Shown piece by piece: positions 7,550 to 15,554 of a stretch of 64,000 bases of DNA. The DNA is from Mucilaginibacter_A sp050955045 (GTDB lineage Bacteria; Bacteroidota; Bacteroidia; Sphingobacteriales; Sphingobacteriaceae). The DNA lies in assembly GCA_050955045.1 (NCBI GenBank), contig JBPBQV010000020.1, positions 1-64,000 of the forward strand, in the 5' to 3' direction. The notes under the pieces were generated by a model. It searched no databases, was not told where the DNA came from, and saw nothing but the letters and a program-made list of their open reading frames with translations. The position numbers were made by a program, and so were the translations under genes. Position 1 is the stretch's first letter; each line of letters starts with the position of its first letter.

Positions 7550-8806
7550 TGCAGATATGGTTTCTGCAATTTCTTCCGCCAGGTAAACCAGTGTAGAAAG
7601 GTTTTCTCTGCGGAAGATTTTTTGGGCTTGTTCGCGGATTTCGGTTGCTGTTATGGCCAAGTATTTTTCGGTTTCGCGGTTCAGGTTTTCTGCATCGCCC
7701 ATCAACTCAAAATAAGCCAGGTTCATGGCCTTTTCCAGTAAAGACATTTCTGCAAAAACCATAGTTGATTCTGTTTTATTCTTTACTTTCGTTAGCTCAT
7801 CTTCTGGAATTGGTTCGTTTTTAAGCTTTTCCAGCTCTTCCCAAATACCTGCTTCTGCTTGTTCTATGCTGATATTTTCGAGCGGCTTGCCTTCGATAAT
7901 CAGCATACCTGCATCCAAACTTCCGGATAAATGCGCATGAATTTCGCTAAACAATTGCTTTTCTTTCAGCAAACCCTGGTACAAACGGGATGAGTTTCCG
8001 CGGGAAAGAATATCAGTTAGCAATTCCACCGGATAACTTGCTGCTTCCATTCGTCCCGGCGCATGAAAAACCATGTATAAACTGTTTAAAGGCACTTTTG
8101 CAGTAACAGTTTTACGTTGTTCTTCCAGTTGTTCTGGTTCTTGTGGCAAATTGCGGTAGTATTTTTCTCCTGCGGGAATTGGCTCAAACCATTTTTCGGC
8201 CAAAGTTTTTACCTGTGCTACATCTACATCACCTCCCACAACCAAAATTGCATTTTGCGGATTGTAATGTTTTTTGAAAAAGGCTTTTACATCTTCAATT
8301 TTTGCATTTTCTATGTGCGAAAGTTCTTTACCAATGGTTGACCACTGATAAGGATGTTTTTTATAAACTAATGGCCGCAGCTTCAGCCACACGTCACCAT
8401 AAGGCTGGTTCAAATAACGTTGTTTAAATTCTTCCGAAACCACGTTGCGCTGCACATCCAGGCTTTTCTCGCTAAAAGCTAAATTCAGCATACGATCGCT
8501 TTCCAGCCAAAAAGCAGTTTCTATATTTACAGCAGGAAGTGTGATGTAATAATTGGTAATATCGTTACTGGTGAAGGCATTGTTCTCTCCGCCAACGCGT
8601 TGCAGCGGTTCATCATAAGTTGGAATATTTTCTGATCCGCCAAACATCAAATGCTCAAACAAATGGGCAAAACCGGTTTGTTCCGGGTTTTCATCGCGTG
8701 CACCAACATCGTACAACACGTTAACTACGGCCATCGGAGTAGTTTTATCTTCGTGCACCAACACTTTTAAGCCATTAGCAAGTGTAAATCTTTCAAATTT
8801 GACCAT
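7547..8806 (-). CDS. M16 family zinc metallopeptidase, catalytic subunit
   Basis: A 419-residue zinc peptidase of the M16B type. The inverted zinc motif HLFEH (His48, Glu51, His52) is intact and followed by the distal Glu in 'VVSEEFKQR'; the remaining fold shows both homologous halves. It would cleave unfolded peptides together with the downstream partner lacking the motif. No signal peptide is seen at 'MVKFERFTLANGLKV', suggesting a cytoplasmic enzyme, although related Bacteroidota proteins can be periplasmic. A TAACTTTG promoter box lies 32 nt upstream. Confidence 0.93.
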   Translation of the reverse strand: MVKFERFTLANGLKVLVHEDKTTPMAVVNVLYDVGARDENPEQTGFAHLFEHLMFGGSENIPTYDEPLQRVGGENNAFTSNDITNYYITLPAVNIETAFWLESDRMLNLAFSEKSLDVQRNVVSEEFKQRYLNQPYGDVWLKLRPLVYKKHPYQWSTIGKELSHIENAKIEDVKAFFKKHYNPQNAILVVGGDVDVAQVKTLAEKWFEPIPAGEKYYRNLPQEPEQLEEQRKTVTAKVPLNSLYMVFHAPGRMEAASYPVELLTDILSRGNSSRLYQGLLKEKQLFSEIHAHLSGSLDAGMLIIEGKPLENISIEQAEAGIWEELEKLKNEPIPEDELTKVKNKTESTMVFAEMSLLEKAMNLAYFELMGDAENLNRETEKYLAITATEIREQAQKIFRRENLSTLVYLAEEIAETISA

Positions 8807-8838
8807 AAATATCTTAAAACCTGATTACAAAATAAATG

Positions 8839-8846
8839 CAAAGTTA
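8839..8846 (-). promoter_or_regulatory. -7 promoter box of the M16 operon
   Basis: It reads TAACTTTG on the minus strand (TAnnTTTG), 32 nt upstream of the ATG at 8806, so this mRNA would have a conventional leader. Confidence 0.45.
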
Positions 8847-8893
8847 AAGTTTTCGGATTAAAAGAAATCTGTTACTATGGATAAATGCGAAGG

Positions 8894-8918
8894 TGATACT
8901 GTTTTTATGGCATAAAAA
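8894..8918 (+). repeat. dispersed element, ACTG-type box A
   Basis: TGATACTGTTTTTATGG followed by CATAAAAA. It overlaps the A-run of the terminator just downstream. Confidence 0.6.
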
Positions 8919-8943
8919 AAGCAGGTTTTACTGTAAACCTGCT
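8914..8943 (-). terminator. intrinsic terminator of the acidic-protein gene
   Basis: On the minus strand AGCAGGTTT (8943-8935) pairs with AAACCTGCT (8928-8920) over a 6-nt loop, followed by seven U residues. It lies 28 bp after the stop of the gene at 8971. Confidence 0.85.
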
Positions 8944-8970
8944 CAGAATTAAAGTGTTAAACCTATGTTT

Positions 8971-9357
8971 TTACGATGGCGATGGCACAACAGGCATTCC
9001 CGTCATGTTATCATCTACCAGATCATCACCTTCTTTACCTTTTTTACGGATACCTTCATAAGGCTCATCGTCATCAGGTTCATCTTCTTGATAACTATTT
9101 TCACCAGGAAATAAACGGCTTACTTCATCTTCGTCCAAATCTTCCTCATCATCATCAAGCGGTATTTCATCAAACTCGGCATCATCTGTATTTGGTTCGA
9201 TGTCATCTAAATTTGTGTCATCATCCAAATCATCTTCATCCAAATCTGTATCATCTAGTTCCTCGTCCTCTTCTGGTGTTAGTTGGTCTGTCGGTTCTCC
9301 GGTAGTGGTTAAAGGCAGCTCATCTAAACTGCTGTTTAATTGATTTGTGGTTGCCAT
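8971..9357 (-). CDS. highly acidic low-complexity protein of unknown function
   Basis: A 128-residue protein in which Asp and Glu dominate residues 20-100 (runs such as EEDEELDDTDLDEDDLDDD), with a short mixed tail (GIRKKGKEGDDLVDDN). It has no signal peptide, membrane segment or catalytic motif and is probably intrinsically disordered. The clear downstream terminator and ATG start support a real gene. An open His-rich frame on the other strand is its shadow. Similar acidic tails occur in several Sphingobacteriaceae small proteins, but no function can be assigned. Confidence 0.7.
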   Translation of the reverse strand: MATTNQLNSSLDELPLTTTGEPTDQLTPEEDEELDDTDLDEDDLDDDTNLDDIEPNTDDAEFDEIPLDDDEEDLDEDEVSRLFPGENSYQEDEPDDDEPYEGIRKKGKEGDDLVDDNMTGMPVVPSPS

Positions 9358-9537
9358 GTTTTTAGATTTTTTTAGTTTGATTTTAGAAGAAAGCTTATAG
9401 CATTATTGTTTGGAATATTGTAGAAATTAAATATCGATAAATTAATTTTACAGTATTTTAAGTTGAAAATAAATATAGAAATTAGTTACCTGATCAACAA
9501 AAAAACAGTCGTAAAAAGAGTATTACTCAGCAGAAAA

Positions 9538-11721
9538 CTATTGCAGCAACATTGATAATTTTTGTAGTAAATCTTCCGGTAAAAAAGGTTTGGTTACGTA
9601 CTCGTTCATCCCGGCGTTGAAACAAACTTCCCTGTCTTCGGGCAGTGCAGAAGCGGTAAGTGCAATAATTGGCAGCGAAAGTTTTAATTCATTCCGGATA
9701 TGCCGGGTAGTTTCCATACCGTCCATCTCTGGCATTTGCACATCCATTAATATAGCATCGTATGATTCTATTCGCAGAATATCTAAAGCTTTAAGACCAT
9801 TATCTGCAATATCAACCGTTTCAAAACCTGCTTTCAGTAAAATTTGCCTTGCTACTTTTTGGTTGATCAGATTATCTTCTACCACTAAAATTCTCTTGTT
9901 TTTTAAGGAAGCAAATTTTTGTGCGCCTTTGCTTTTTTGCTGCTGTGTTTTATCTACTTCTGCTAGTGGAAAAGGTATAATTATGGTAAAAGTACTGCCA
10001 ACATGCAGTTCGCTTACCAAGTGTACAGTACCATTTTGCATTTCTACCAGCTCTTTTACAATAGCTAAACCGAGGCCGGTTCCACCGTATTTTCTGGTTG
10101 TACTGGTGCTGCTTTGGGTAAAACTTTTAAAAATGTCGGTCAACTTATCAGCAGGAATACCAATTCCGGTATCAATAACATCAACTTTAAGCGCAAACAC
10201 ATCTGCTTCTTTTTGATTAGCAGATACTTTGATATTTACACTGCCTGCCGAAGTGAATTTAATAGCATTATTTACCAGGTTAGAAATAATTTGATTTAAA
10301 CGTAACGGATCGCCAAGTAAAAACTCGGGTGTTGCAGCATCTATCTCACAATTTAAAGTAGTGCCCATTTCATCGGCCAAAGGTTTATAACTCAAAAATA
10401 TCTGCTTAATAGATTCGCGCACCTCAAAGGGTATTTTTTCGAGTTGCAGCATTCCTGCCTGCATTTTAGAAACATCCAAAATATCATTAATCAGCAGCAT
10501 CAAGATATTAGATGATTGCCTGATCACTTTTACATAATCTGCCTGCTCCGGATTTAGCGGCGTTGAATCCAGTAGATTAGTCATCCCGATCACACCATTC
10601 ATTGGTGTTCGAATTTCATGACTCATATTGGCCAAAAAGCGCTGCTGACTTATTTTGGCTGCTTCTGCAAGTTCTCTGGCTTGTGTTAATTCATCTTGGC
10701 GTGCTTTCTGCTCGGTTATATCGGTAGAAACAGCTCCAAGCCCAAAAATTTCTCCTCCTGTGTTGTAAAGCGGAAATTTATTGGTGAGGTAATATCGTTT
10801 CTGGTCTGGAAAAACAATACATTTACTTATTTCCTCTGACTCACCTAAATTTAATATCCGTTCTTCATTTGTAGAAATGTATTGTGGATAGGTTTTTCCG
10901 AACACTTCGTTATGCGTTTTGTCTATAATATCTTTATTTTTTAATTTAAAAGTGGTTCTAAATGCTTTGTTTACCAGTGTAAATCTTGAATCTTTATCTT
11001 TAATATAGATAGTCGCATTGCAGTTATCTATTACAGCTTGCATCAGCTTTTCATTTTCTTTGTGCTTTACTTCGCTAACTAATTCTTTTTCTTCTGCATT
11101 TTTTTGCTTTTTATAACTTTTTCTTATGTAAAGATAACTGGCCAATATCACAAAAAACATAAATATACTTCCCAGGATAGAAACTTTCCAAGAAATATCG
11201 CCGGCAGTAATTGTTTGTTGTGTATTGGTTTTAATTAATTTGATTTGATAAGATCGCACTGAATCAATATTTTTCCACAATACAGAAAAAGGATCGCTAT
11301 TTTTGTTAAAAACATCAGCCGCATTTGTAATTGTTATTTTTGAAGGCAATGCTCTTAGCTTATTTTCTGTTTGTTCCATAATTATTGGAAATACAAACTT
11401 GAGTATCTGGCCTGTTTTTTTTAGTGAAGGAATATCTTGTGTAATATGATACAATACGTTCGCCTGCGATTGATAGCTTCTTTTGTACAAGTTAATGCTA
11501 TCTAGTGATGTTTGCTTTCGTATAATTATATACCGGTTGATATTTAGTTGTAAATTACCCAATGCGGTGCTTAATTCTTGCGCATTTATTTGCTGTAAAG
11601 TAATACTTGATTTGCTATTTTTAACAACATCTAAATTAGTTTTAAGTAGAATAGCAGAATAGATAACCGAAGCAAGCACAAGAATTATAGCAACTGTTAA
11701 ATTAGAATTACGTGTTTGCAT
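9538..11721 (-). CDS. hybrid sensor histidine kinase with PAS and receiver domains
   Basis: A 727-residue membrane sensor. Order: TM helix about 9-27; periplasmic helical region about 28-180 (CHASE3-like in size and helicity, not certain); TM about 183-200; PAS domain about 226-340; HisKA with the phospho-accepting His near 370 (HEIRTPMNGVIGM); HATPase with DTGIGIP and GGTGLGLAIV; C-terminal receiver from about 608, phospho-acceptor Asp near 660 (DVQMPEMDG). It would sense a signal through the periplasmic or PAS region and phosphorylate its own receiver, then an unknown partner. No response regulator gene is adjacent. Confidence 0.93.
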   Translation of the reverse strand: MQTRNSNLTVAIILVLASVIYSAILLKTNLDVVKNSKSSITLQQINAQELSTALGNLQLNINRYIIIRKQTSLDSINLYKRSYQSQANVLYHITQDIPSLKKTGQILKFVFPIIMEQTENKLRALPSKITITNAADVFNKNSDPFSVLWKNIDSVRSYQIKLIKTNTQQTITAGDISWKVSILGSIFMFFVILASYLYIRKSYKKQKNAEEKELVSEVKHKENEKLMQAVIDNCNATIYIKDKDSRFTLVNKAFRTTFKLKNKDIIDKTHNEVFGKTYPQYISTNEERILNLGESEEISKCIVFPDQKRYYLTNKFPLYNTGGEIFGLGAVSTDITEQKARQDELTQARELAEAAKISQQRFLANMSHEIRTPMNGVIGMTNLLDSTPLNPEQADYVKVIRQSSNILMLLINDILDVSKMQAGMLQLEKIPFEVRESIKQIFLSYKPLADEMGTTLNCEIDAATPEFLLGDPLRLNQIISNLVNNAIKFTSAGSVNIKVSANQKEADVFALKVDVIDTGIGIPADKLTDIFKSFTQSSTSTTRKYGGTGLGLAIVKELVEMQNGTVHLVSELHVGSTFTIIIPFPLAEVDKTQQQKSKGAQKFASLKNKRILVVEDNLINQKVARQILLKAGFETVDIADNGLKALDILRIESYDAILMDVQMPEMDGMETTRHIRNELKLSLPIIALTASALPEDREVCFNAGMNEYVTKPFLPEDLLQKLSMLLQ

Positions 11722-11843
11722 TTAATAAATAGTTTATTTTCAGCCATTTATTTTACGTTGATGTATACTTTGTGTTACATAAACTTCTAATAATGAAAGA
11801 TGCATATTTAACAATTAAGAAATAAATTATCAAAAAACCAATT

Positions 11844-12992
11844 TTACAAAGTAAACATAGGTTCTTTTAGCAGGCTTCTTAATTCAGCTTGTTCCAGCAC
11901 TGTTCTTTCAGCTTTGTTTTCGAAATTATATTTCCAGCGAATTAACCGGATTTGTCCGTCTGCTATTTCGATACCAGTTATATCGCCATCATCAAAACAA
12001 CAACAGCCACTGTTAAAATAAAAAGGCTGATAGCTGGTAAAATCCGGGTCTGGGTCGCCTTTAATTCTACGCAGGTTAATTTGCTGTTGTAATTGCTGTA
12101 TAGCTTCCTTGTTATTTGCTGTTTTTGCAATACTTAGCTGCCTATACATACTTTCTAAATGTGTAAGCGATTGGAAAACAGGCTGATGTGTATGGCCGGT
12201 TATTAAAAGTGTATTTTTTGGGACGGCACTCCAATCAGACATGATGCTGTTGTGTACTGTTTTTAGCTGATCATTATTGGCAGGCGTGTTGATGTTGATT
12301 TGTAGATAAGCTTGCAACGGTGCCCAAACGTTGGATACAAACCATTTGCTAAACCAGTTGCCGTCGCTTTGCAAATCGCCTTGGTGGCCATGTGTCATAA
12401 ATATATGTAATTGCTGGTTGTTGATGCTGGTTTGCAAAATACAACCTTCATAAACTTTCAGCGGCTCACCATAAATCTCTTCCAGATTTAGTGCAGCCAG
12501 CGGATCATTATCCCAGTACAAATCATGGTTGCCAAATATTTTAACGAAAGACTGCTTTTTTAAAAACTGCTTTTCTGCCTCAAAGCTTAATGTATTTTTT
12601 TTACGTACTGCCCCCAAACTATTTTCCCACAATTCTTCGCAATCGCCTAAGTTGATGTAAAAATAATCCTGCTGCTCGTAATACGCCAATGCAGCCAGGT
12701 AATTTTTCTCTGCCAAAGCAAAATCATCCGAACCATCTTTAGCTCCTTTATGCTGATCAGAAAAAATAATAAAACGCTGTGAAGCTTTAAACGGAATTAG
12801 CAATCCTTTTTTGCCTGGCGATTCAATCAAACTTTGGTACAACGCACTCAACGCATTGTGTACGCGCTCCCGGTTTGGCCGCGAACCAAATTTATTAGCC
12901 AGGCGGCCTATTAATTTTCTTAATATTTTTTGCAGAAGTAATCGCATCTGCCCGAAAGATAAAAATTTCCGGCTAAAACCAATTATGCTCAA
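11844..12992 (-). CDS. calcineurin-like metallophosphoesterase
   Basis: A 382-residue phosphoesterase with the full two-metal motif set: SDQHKG, LGDCEE, FGNHDLY, THGHQGD and ITGHTHQP. Basic N-terminal helices (about 16-45) precede the catalytic fold, and a Lys/Gln-rich helix (about 275-300) is inserted before the C-terminal sheet. The substrate is unknown; lipid-A-precursor pyrophosphatases (LpxH-like) and nucleases share these motifs. The start is unsure: TTG at 12992 gives the longest frame, and ATG at 12947 (MRLLLQKILRK) is an equally good choice. Confidence 0.85.
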   Translation of the reverse strand: MSIIGFSRKFLSFGQMRLLLQKILRKLIGRLANKFGSRPNRERVHNALSALYQSLIESPGKKGLLIPFKASQRFIIFSDQHKGAKDGSDDFALAEKNYLAALAYYEQQDYFYINLGDCEELWENSLGAVRKKNTLSFEAEKQFLKKQSFVKIFGNHDLYWDNDPLAALNLEEIYGEPLKVYEGCILQTSINNQQLHIFMTHGHQGDLQSDGNWFSKWFVSNVWAPLQAYLQININTPANNDQLKTVHNSIMSDWSAVPKNTLLITGHTHQPVFQSLTHLESMYRQLSIAKTANNKEAIQQLQQQINLRRIKGDPDPDFTSYQPFYFNSGCCCFDDGDITGIEIADGQIRLIRWKYNFENKAERTVLEQAELRSLLKEPMFTL

Positions 12993-13002
12993 ATCAATGC
13001 TT

Positions 13003-13029
13003 TGATGCTTCTTTTAGTAGCGTTTTTTG
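13003..13029 (+). repeat. dispersed element
   Basis: TGATGCTTCTTTTA exact, then GTAGCGTTTTTTG in place of box B. It lies between the DUF2235 stop and the phosphoesterase start. Confidence 0.6.
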
Positions 13030-13040
13030 GAGTTTGGAAA

Positions 13041-14081
13041 CTACTTTTTGCTTAATCCTTTTAAATTTTCAGGTTGATAGTTTGGCACCAGTTTCATCCG
13101 GTCAAAAGCAGCTTTATCCACAAATTCATTGGCCAAAGGATTTTCACAAACCGGACGAAGATAATCTGGCAATAAATTAAACGGAAATATTTTGGAGTGA
13201 TATAGTTTACCACTAACATCTGGATTCAGCTCTTTATCCAAATACTTCTTTTCAAAACCTAAACCTGTTTCCTTTGCTTTGTTGATCATCCAATTTAAGG
13301 TAATATCACTTAAACCCTGATCCGGATATCCGCCGCCAATGTTAGAATGTACACCAGGAAACCAAACCTGTTCCATCACCTGCTGTACTTCTCCACGCAA
13401 AACCTTATCGCTTTTTTCCCAAAGTGTGGGTCTGAAATTAGATCGTTTTTCATCAATAGCTAAGGCCTGATAAGCATGTTCGGTAATACTGCTAAGCGTA
13501 GTATCATGGAACTGATATTTTTTATTGTTGTACCACTGAAACCACCGCGACGGAATGCCCAATGCACCTACTGTTTCCCAAACGCCAATAAACTTGATGC
13601 GCAGATTTTCGTAATAAGAATTTTTTTGTTTGAAAGTTGTTGCTTCCAAGCCGTTCGGATCTTTTACGGGATTGCGGGCACGATAAATCCGGTATGCTTC
13701 TTTTATCAGTGATAAATTGTTGTTTTTAAGAATACCGCAATTACGAATCAATCCTGCCAAACTTCTGGACGTGTAAGCGCCGCGGCTAAACCCGAACAAA
13801 TACAATTCATCGCCTGGCTCATAGTTCCATAAAATAAATTTGTAAGCACTTAAAATATTTTCATCAATACCTTTTCCGGTTGCAGCATCAAGTCTTCTAC
13901 TCAACCAAGAGCCTTCTGCCCCAACGCCTTCATCGTAATATTTTATCTGTTTTACCTGTTGATTATCGCTGTTGCAAATGGCTTCAAAAATTTGCTGAAC
14001 ATTTGTGGTAACCAGCTTTCCTTTATAAAACTCATTTGGTTTGTTCCAGGTTCCGTCAGAGCAAGTAATAATGCGTTTCAT
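13041..14081 (-). CDS. DUF2235 alpha/beta-hydrolase domain protein
   Basis: A 346-residue protein of the DUF2235 family, a predicted serine hydrolase/phospholipase fold. The N-terminal 'CSDGTWNKP' and the nucleophile elbow GFSRGAY (Ser99) are diagnostic, followed by 'SLAGLIRNCGIL' and the conserved 'GVWETVGALGIP' and 'WFPGVHSNIGGGY'. The family includes type VI secretion lipase effectors (Tle1), but here it stands without VgrG, Hcp or an obvious immunity gene. It has no signal peptide. It is flanked 10 bp upstream by a small membrane protein and downstream by the phosphoesterase, all on the same strand, suggesting co-transcription. Confidence 0.88.
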   Translation of the reverse strand: MKRIITCSDGTWNKPNEFYKGKLVTTNVQQIFEAICNSDNQQVKQIKYYDEGVGAEGSWLSRRLDAATGKGIDENILSAYKFILWNYEPGDELYLFGFSRGAYTSRSLAGLIRNCGILKNNNLSLIKEAYRIYRARNPVKDPNGLEATTFKQKNSYYENLRIKFIGVWETVGALGIPSRWFQWYNNKKYQFHDTTLSSITEHAYQALAIDEKRSNFRPTLWEKSDKVLRGEVQQVMEQVWFPGVHSNIGGGYPDQGLSDITLNWMINKAKETGLGFEKKYLDKELNPDVSGKLYHSKIFPFNLLPDYLRPVCENPLANEFVDKAAFDRMKLVPNYQPENLKGLSKK

Positions 14082-14091
14082 TCAATATCCA

Positions 14092-14436
14092 TCAGTTTGC
14101 AAGATATGAATTTAAGCTCTTTTTACTTTGGTTAAAACTTTTGTGTTGTGGTTTAAGCTGATTGAACAACTGCTTTTTATCTATTTCATTTTTAAACATC
14201 AACCCGGCAGGCCAAATCGGCTGGTTTAGGTTTTCAACAGAAAATGAAGTTGGCTTATTTTGCTTTACTAAATTTTTGTCCAGAGAAAGAATACTGAACC
14301 TAATTAAAATACAGAGCAGAACAAAAGATATTAATGTTGTCCGTTTAATGGTTTCCTTTTTTTGCAAATCAGCTACCATTAATCGAAATATATTAACAAA
14401 AGGGTTGCCCGAAAGAGCTTGTTTTGGTGTTTTCAT
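14092..14436 (-). CDS. small single-pass membrane protein of unknown function
   Basis: A 114-residue frame ending 10 bp before the DUF2235 gene. One hydrophobic helix at about residues 35-51 is flanked by Lys/Arg on its N-terminal side, and a polar Lys/Asn/Gln-rich C-terminal half follows. The topology would be N-in, C-out. I do not recognise the family. An alternative open frame on the plus strand over the same bases looks less protein-like. The close spacing to the hydrolase gene supports it moderately. Confidence 0.45.
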   Translation of the reverse strand: MKTPKQALSGNPFVNIFRLMVADLQKKETIKRTTLISFVLLCILIRFSILSLDKNLVKQNKPTSFSVENLNQPIWPAGLMFKNEIDKKQLFNQLKPQHKSFNQSKKSLNSYLAN

Positions 14437-14968
14437 AAAAATGCAATTTCACAAGGTTTATTTATAAATAGCAAATATGGAAGACCAGCTGGTTTAAGTT
14501 AGATTTGACCTAAGATAGTAGTAAACACGCTAACCTAAATCTACATTAAAAAATTTAAATACGAGTAAAAATACAAAGCAGTTTTTTTTCTTTTATTTAA
14601 TAATTAATTGATTTTTCTAATAAAGTTAGTTATTTAAAAGACAATGTTACAATAGCTAATTTTAGCTATTTTTTGCAGCCATATAAATTTTTATGCTTCT
14701 CATGAGAATGTAATTTTATATCATCTAAAAACTAAATTTTAAAGTTTATTTGATTTTGACACATGTAATTGATACAAAATAATAAAGACGTCATGATTTT
14801 GTATCGATAAAAGAAGCATCATACAATGATTAAATAAAGCTTTGCTAAAAACACTTCTGATTTTTTAAAAATGATAGCAAAAGGAATGAAATACGAATTT
14901 CAAAAGATTGTAAATCAAAGCTTAGCGATTAATATCTGTAGAAACTACTAAGTTCATGCGTTAAATAT
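14437..14968. other. AT-rich intergenic region with several hairpins
   Basis: No convincing gene is seen here. It contains a small hairpin AATAGCT/AGCTATT followed by a T-run (14651-14674), a 12-bp perfect palindrome TTCTCATGAGAA (14697-14708), and an imperfect inverted repeat GATACAAAAT (14771-14780) with ATTTTGTATC (14797-14806) that overlaps an element copy. A terminator-like hairpin without an upstream gene leaves room for an unrecognised small RNA. Confidence 0.35.
14794..14821 (-). repeat. dispersed element, full copy
   Basis: On the plus strand it begins TGATTTTG (box B side) and ends GATAAAAGAAGCATCA (box A side), with TGAT/ATCA at the two ends. It is not next to any gene. Confidence 0.65.
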
Positions 14969-14976
14969 TATATTTG
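14969..14976 (+). promoter_or_regulatory. -7 promoter box of the acidic membrane-protein gene
   Basis: TATATTTG (TAnnTTTG) ends 6 nt before the TTG at 14983. This excludes the more upstream TTG at 14974, which lies inside the box. Confidence 0.5.
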
Positions 14977-14982
14977 CAAGCA

Positions 14983-15375
14983 TTGATCAGATTTATCCAC
15001 CTGTTTTTTACAATTCTGCACTTTCTTTTTTCGAAAGAAGACACTTCTATTCATACTGGTGCTCATCAAATCTCAGCCTATAAAACTGAAAAAACACAAC
15101 TGGTAAAGTTTGCCAATCTAAATCAGTACCAGGCGGTAATTAAAAGTGCTGCAACAAGCGAAAATGAAGACTTTTTTGTTGAAGATGAAGATGAGAATGA
15201 AAGTACAGTATTTGCAAGGAAACATTTATTGCAAACCAACTACTTCTTAATTTTCTCCTTCACTTTTGTTTTAGGCTTTCTCTATAGCCGCTTTAAATAT
15301 CGCTTACCTTTTTGTATACATTTAACTTATACATGCTCTTGTAAATATCTTACACAGAGAGCTTTAAGAATCTGA
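14983..15375 (+). CDS. small acidic membrane-associated protein of unknown function
   Basis: A 130-residue frame with a TTG start. It has a hydrophobic N-terminal helix (about 3-16), a polar middle with an acidic run (EDFFVEDEDENE, about 67-78), a second hydrophobic stretch (about 92-104) and a basic C-terminus ending 'LTQRALRI'. This arrangement, including the end 'LPFCIHLTYTCSCKYLTQRALRI', resembles a recurrent uncharacterised Sphingobacteriaceae protein as I recall it, which supports reality despite the non-ATG start. A TAnnTTTG box 6 nt before the TTG fits a leaderless message. It lies 180 bp upstream of the RND efflux operon on the same strand; any link is speculative. Confidence 0.55.
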   Translation: MIRFIHLFFTILHFLFSKEDTSIHTGAHQISAYKTEKTQLVKFANLNQYQAVIKSAATSENEDFFVEDEDENESTVFARKHLLQTNYFLIFSFTFVLGFLYSRFKYRLPFCIHLTYTCSCKYLTQRALRI

Positions 15376-15554
15376 TCCACACTAAATCAGTTATCAAAGG
15401 CAGGTATGTTTTCGTAGTATTGGTAGATTATAACTTAACAGTACTTTTTTCTTCCTAACACTTCAGGCTTACCTCCAACAACTGATTCCATTTTTTCCAT
15501 CCAAAGGAATTCTTGCTTTTCAAGCATTCAACCGCTTATTATTTAATTAATACC

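Noticed and set aside
8976..9305. His-rich open frame on the plus strand opposite the acidic protein
   Set aside because: It is the complement of Asp/Glu codons. The minus-strand gene has an ATG, a plausible composition for its genus and a proper terminator; the His-rich frame has none of these.
14651..14674. Hairpin with T-run as a terminator of a known gene
   Set aside because: No plus-strand gene ends upstream of it; it is left as an unexplained structure.
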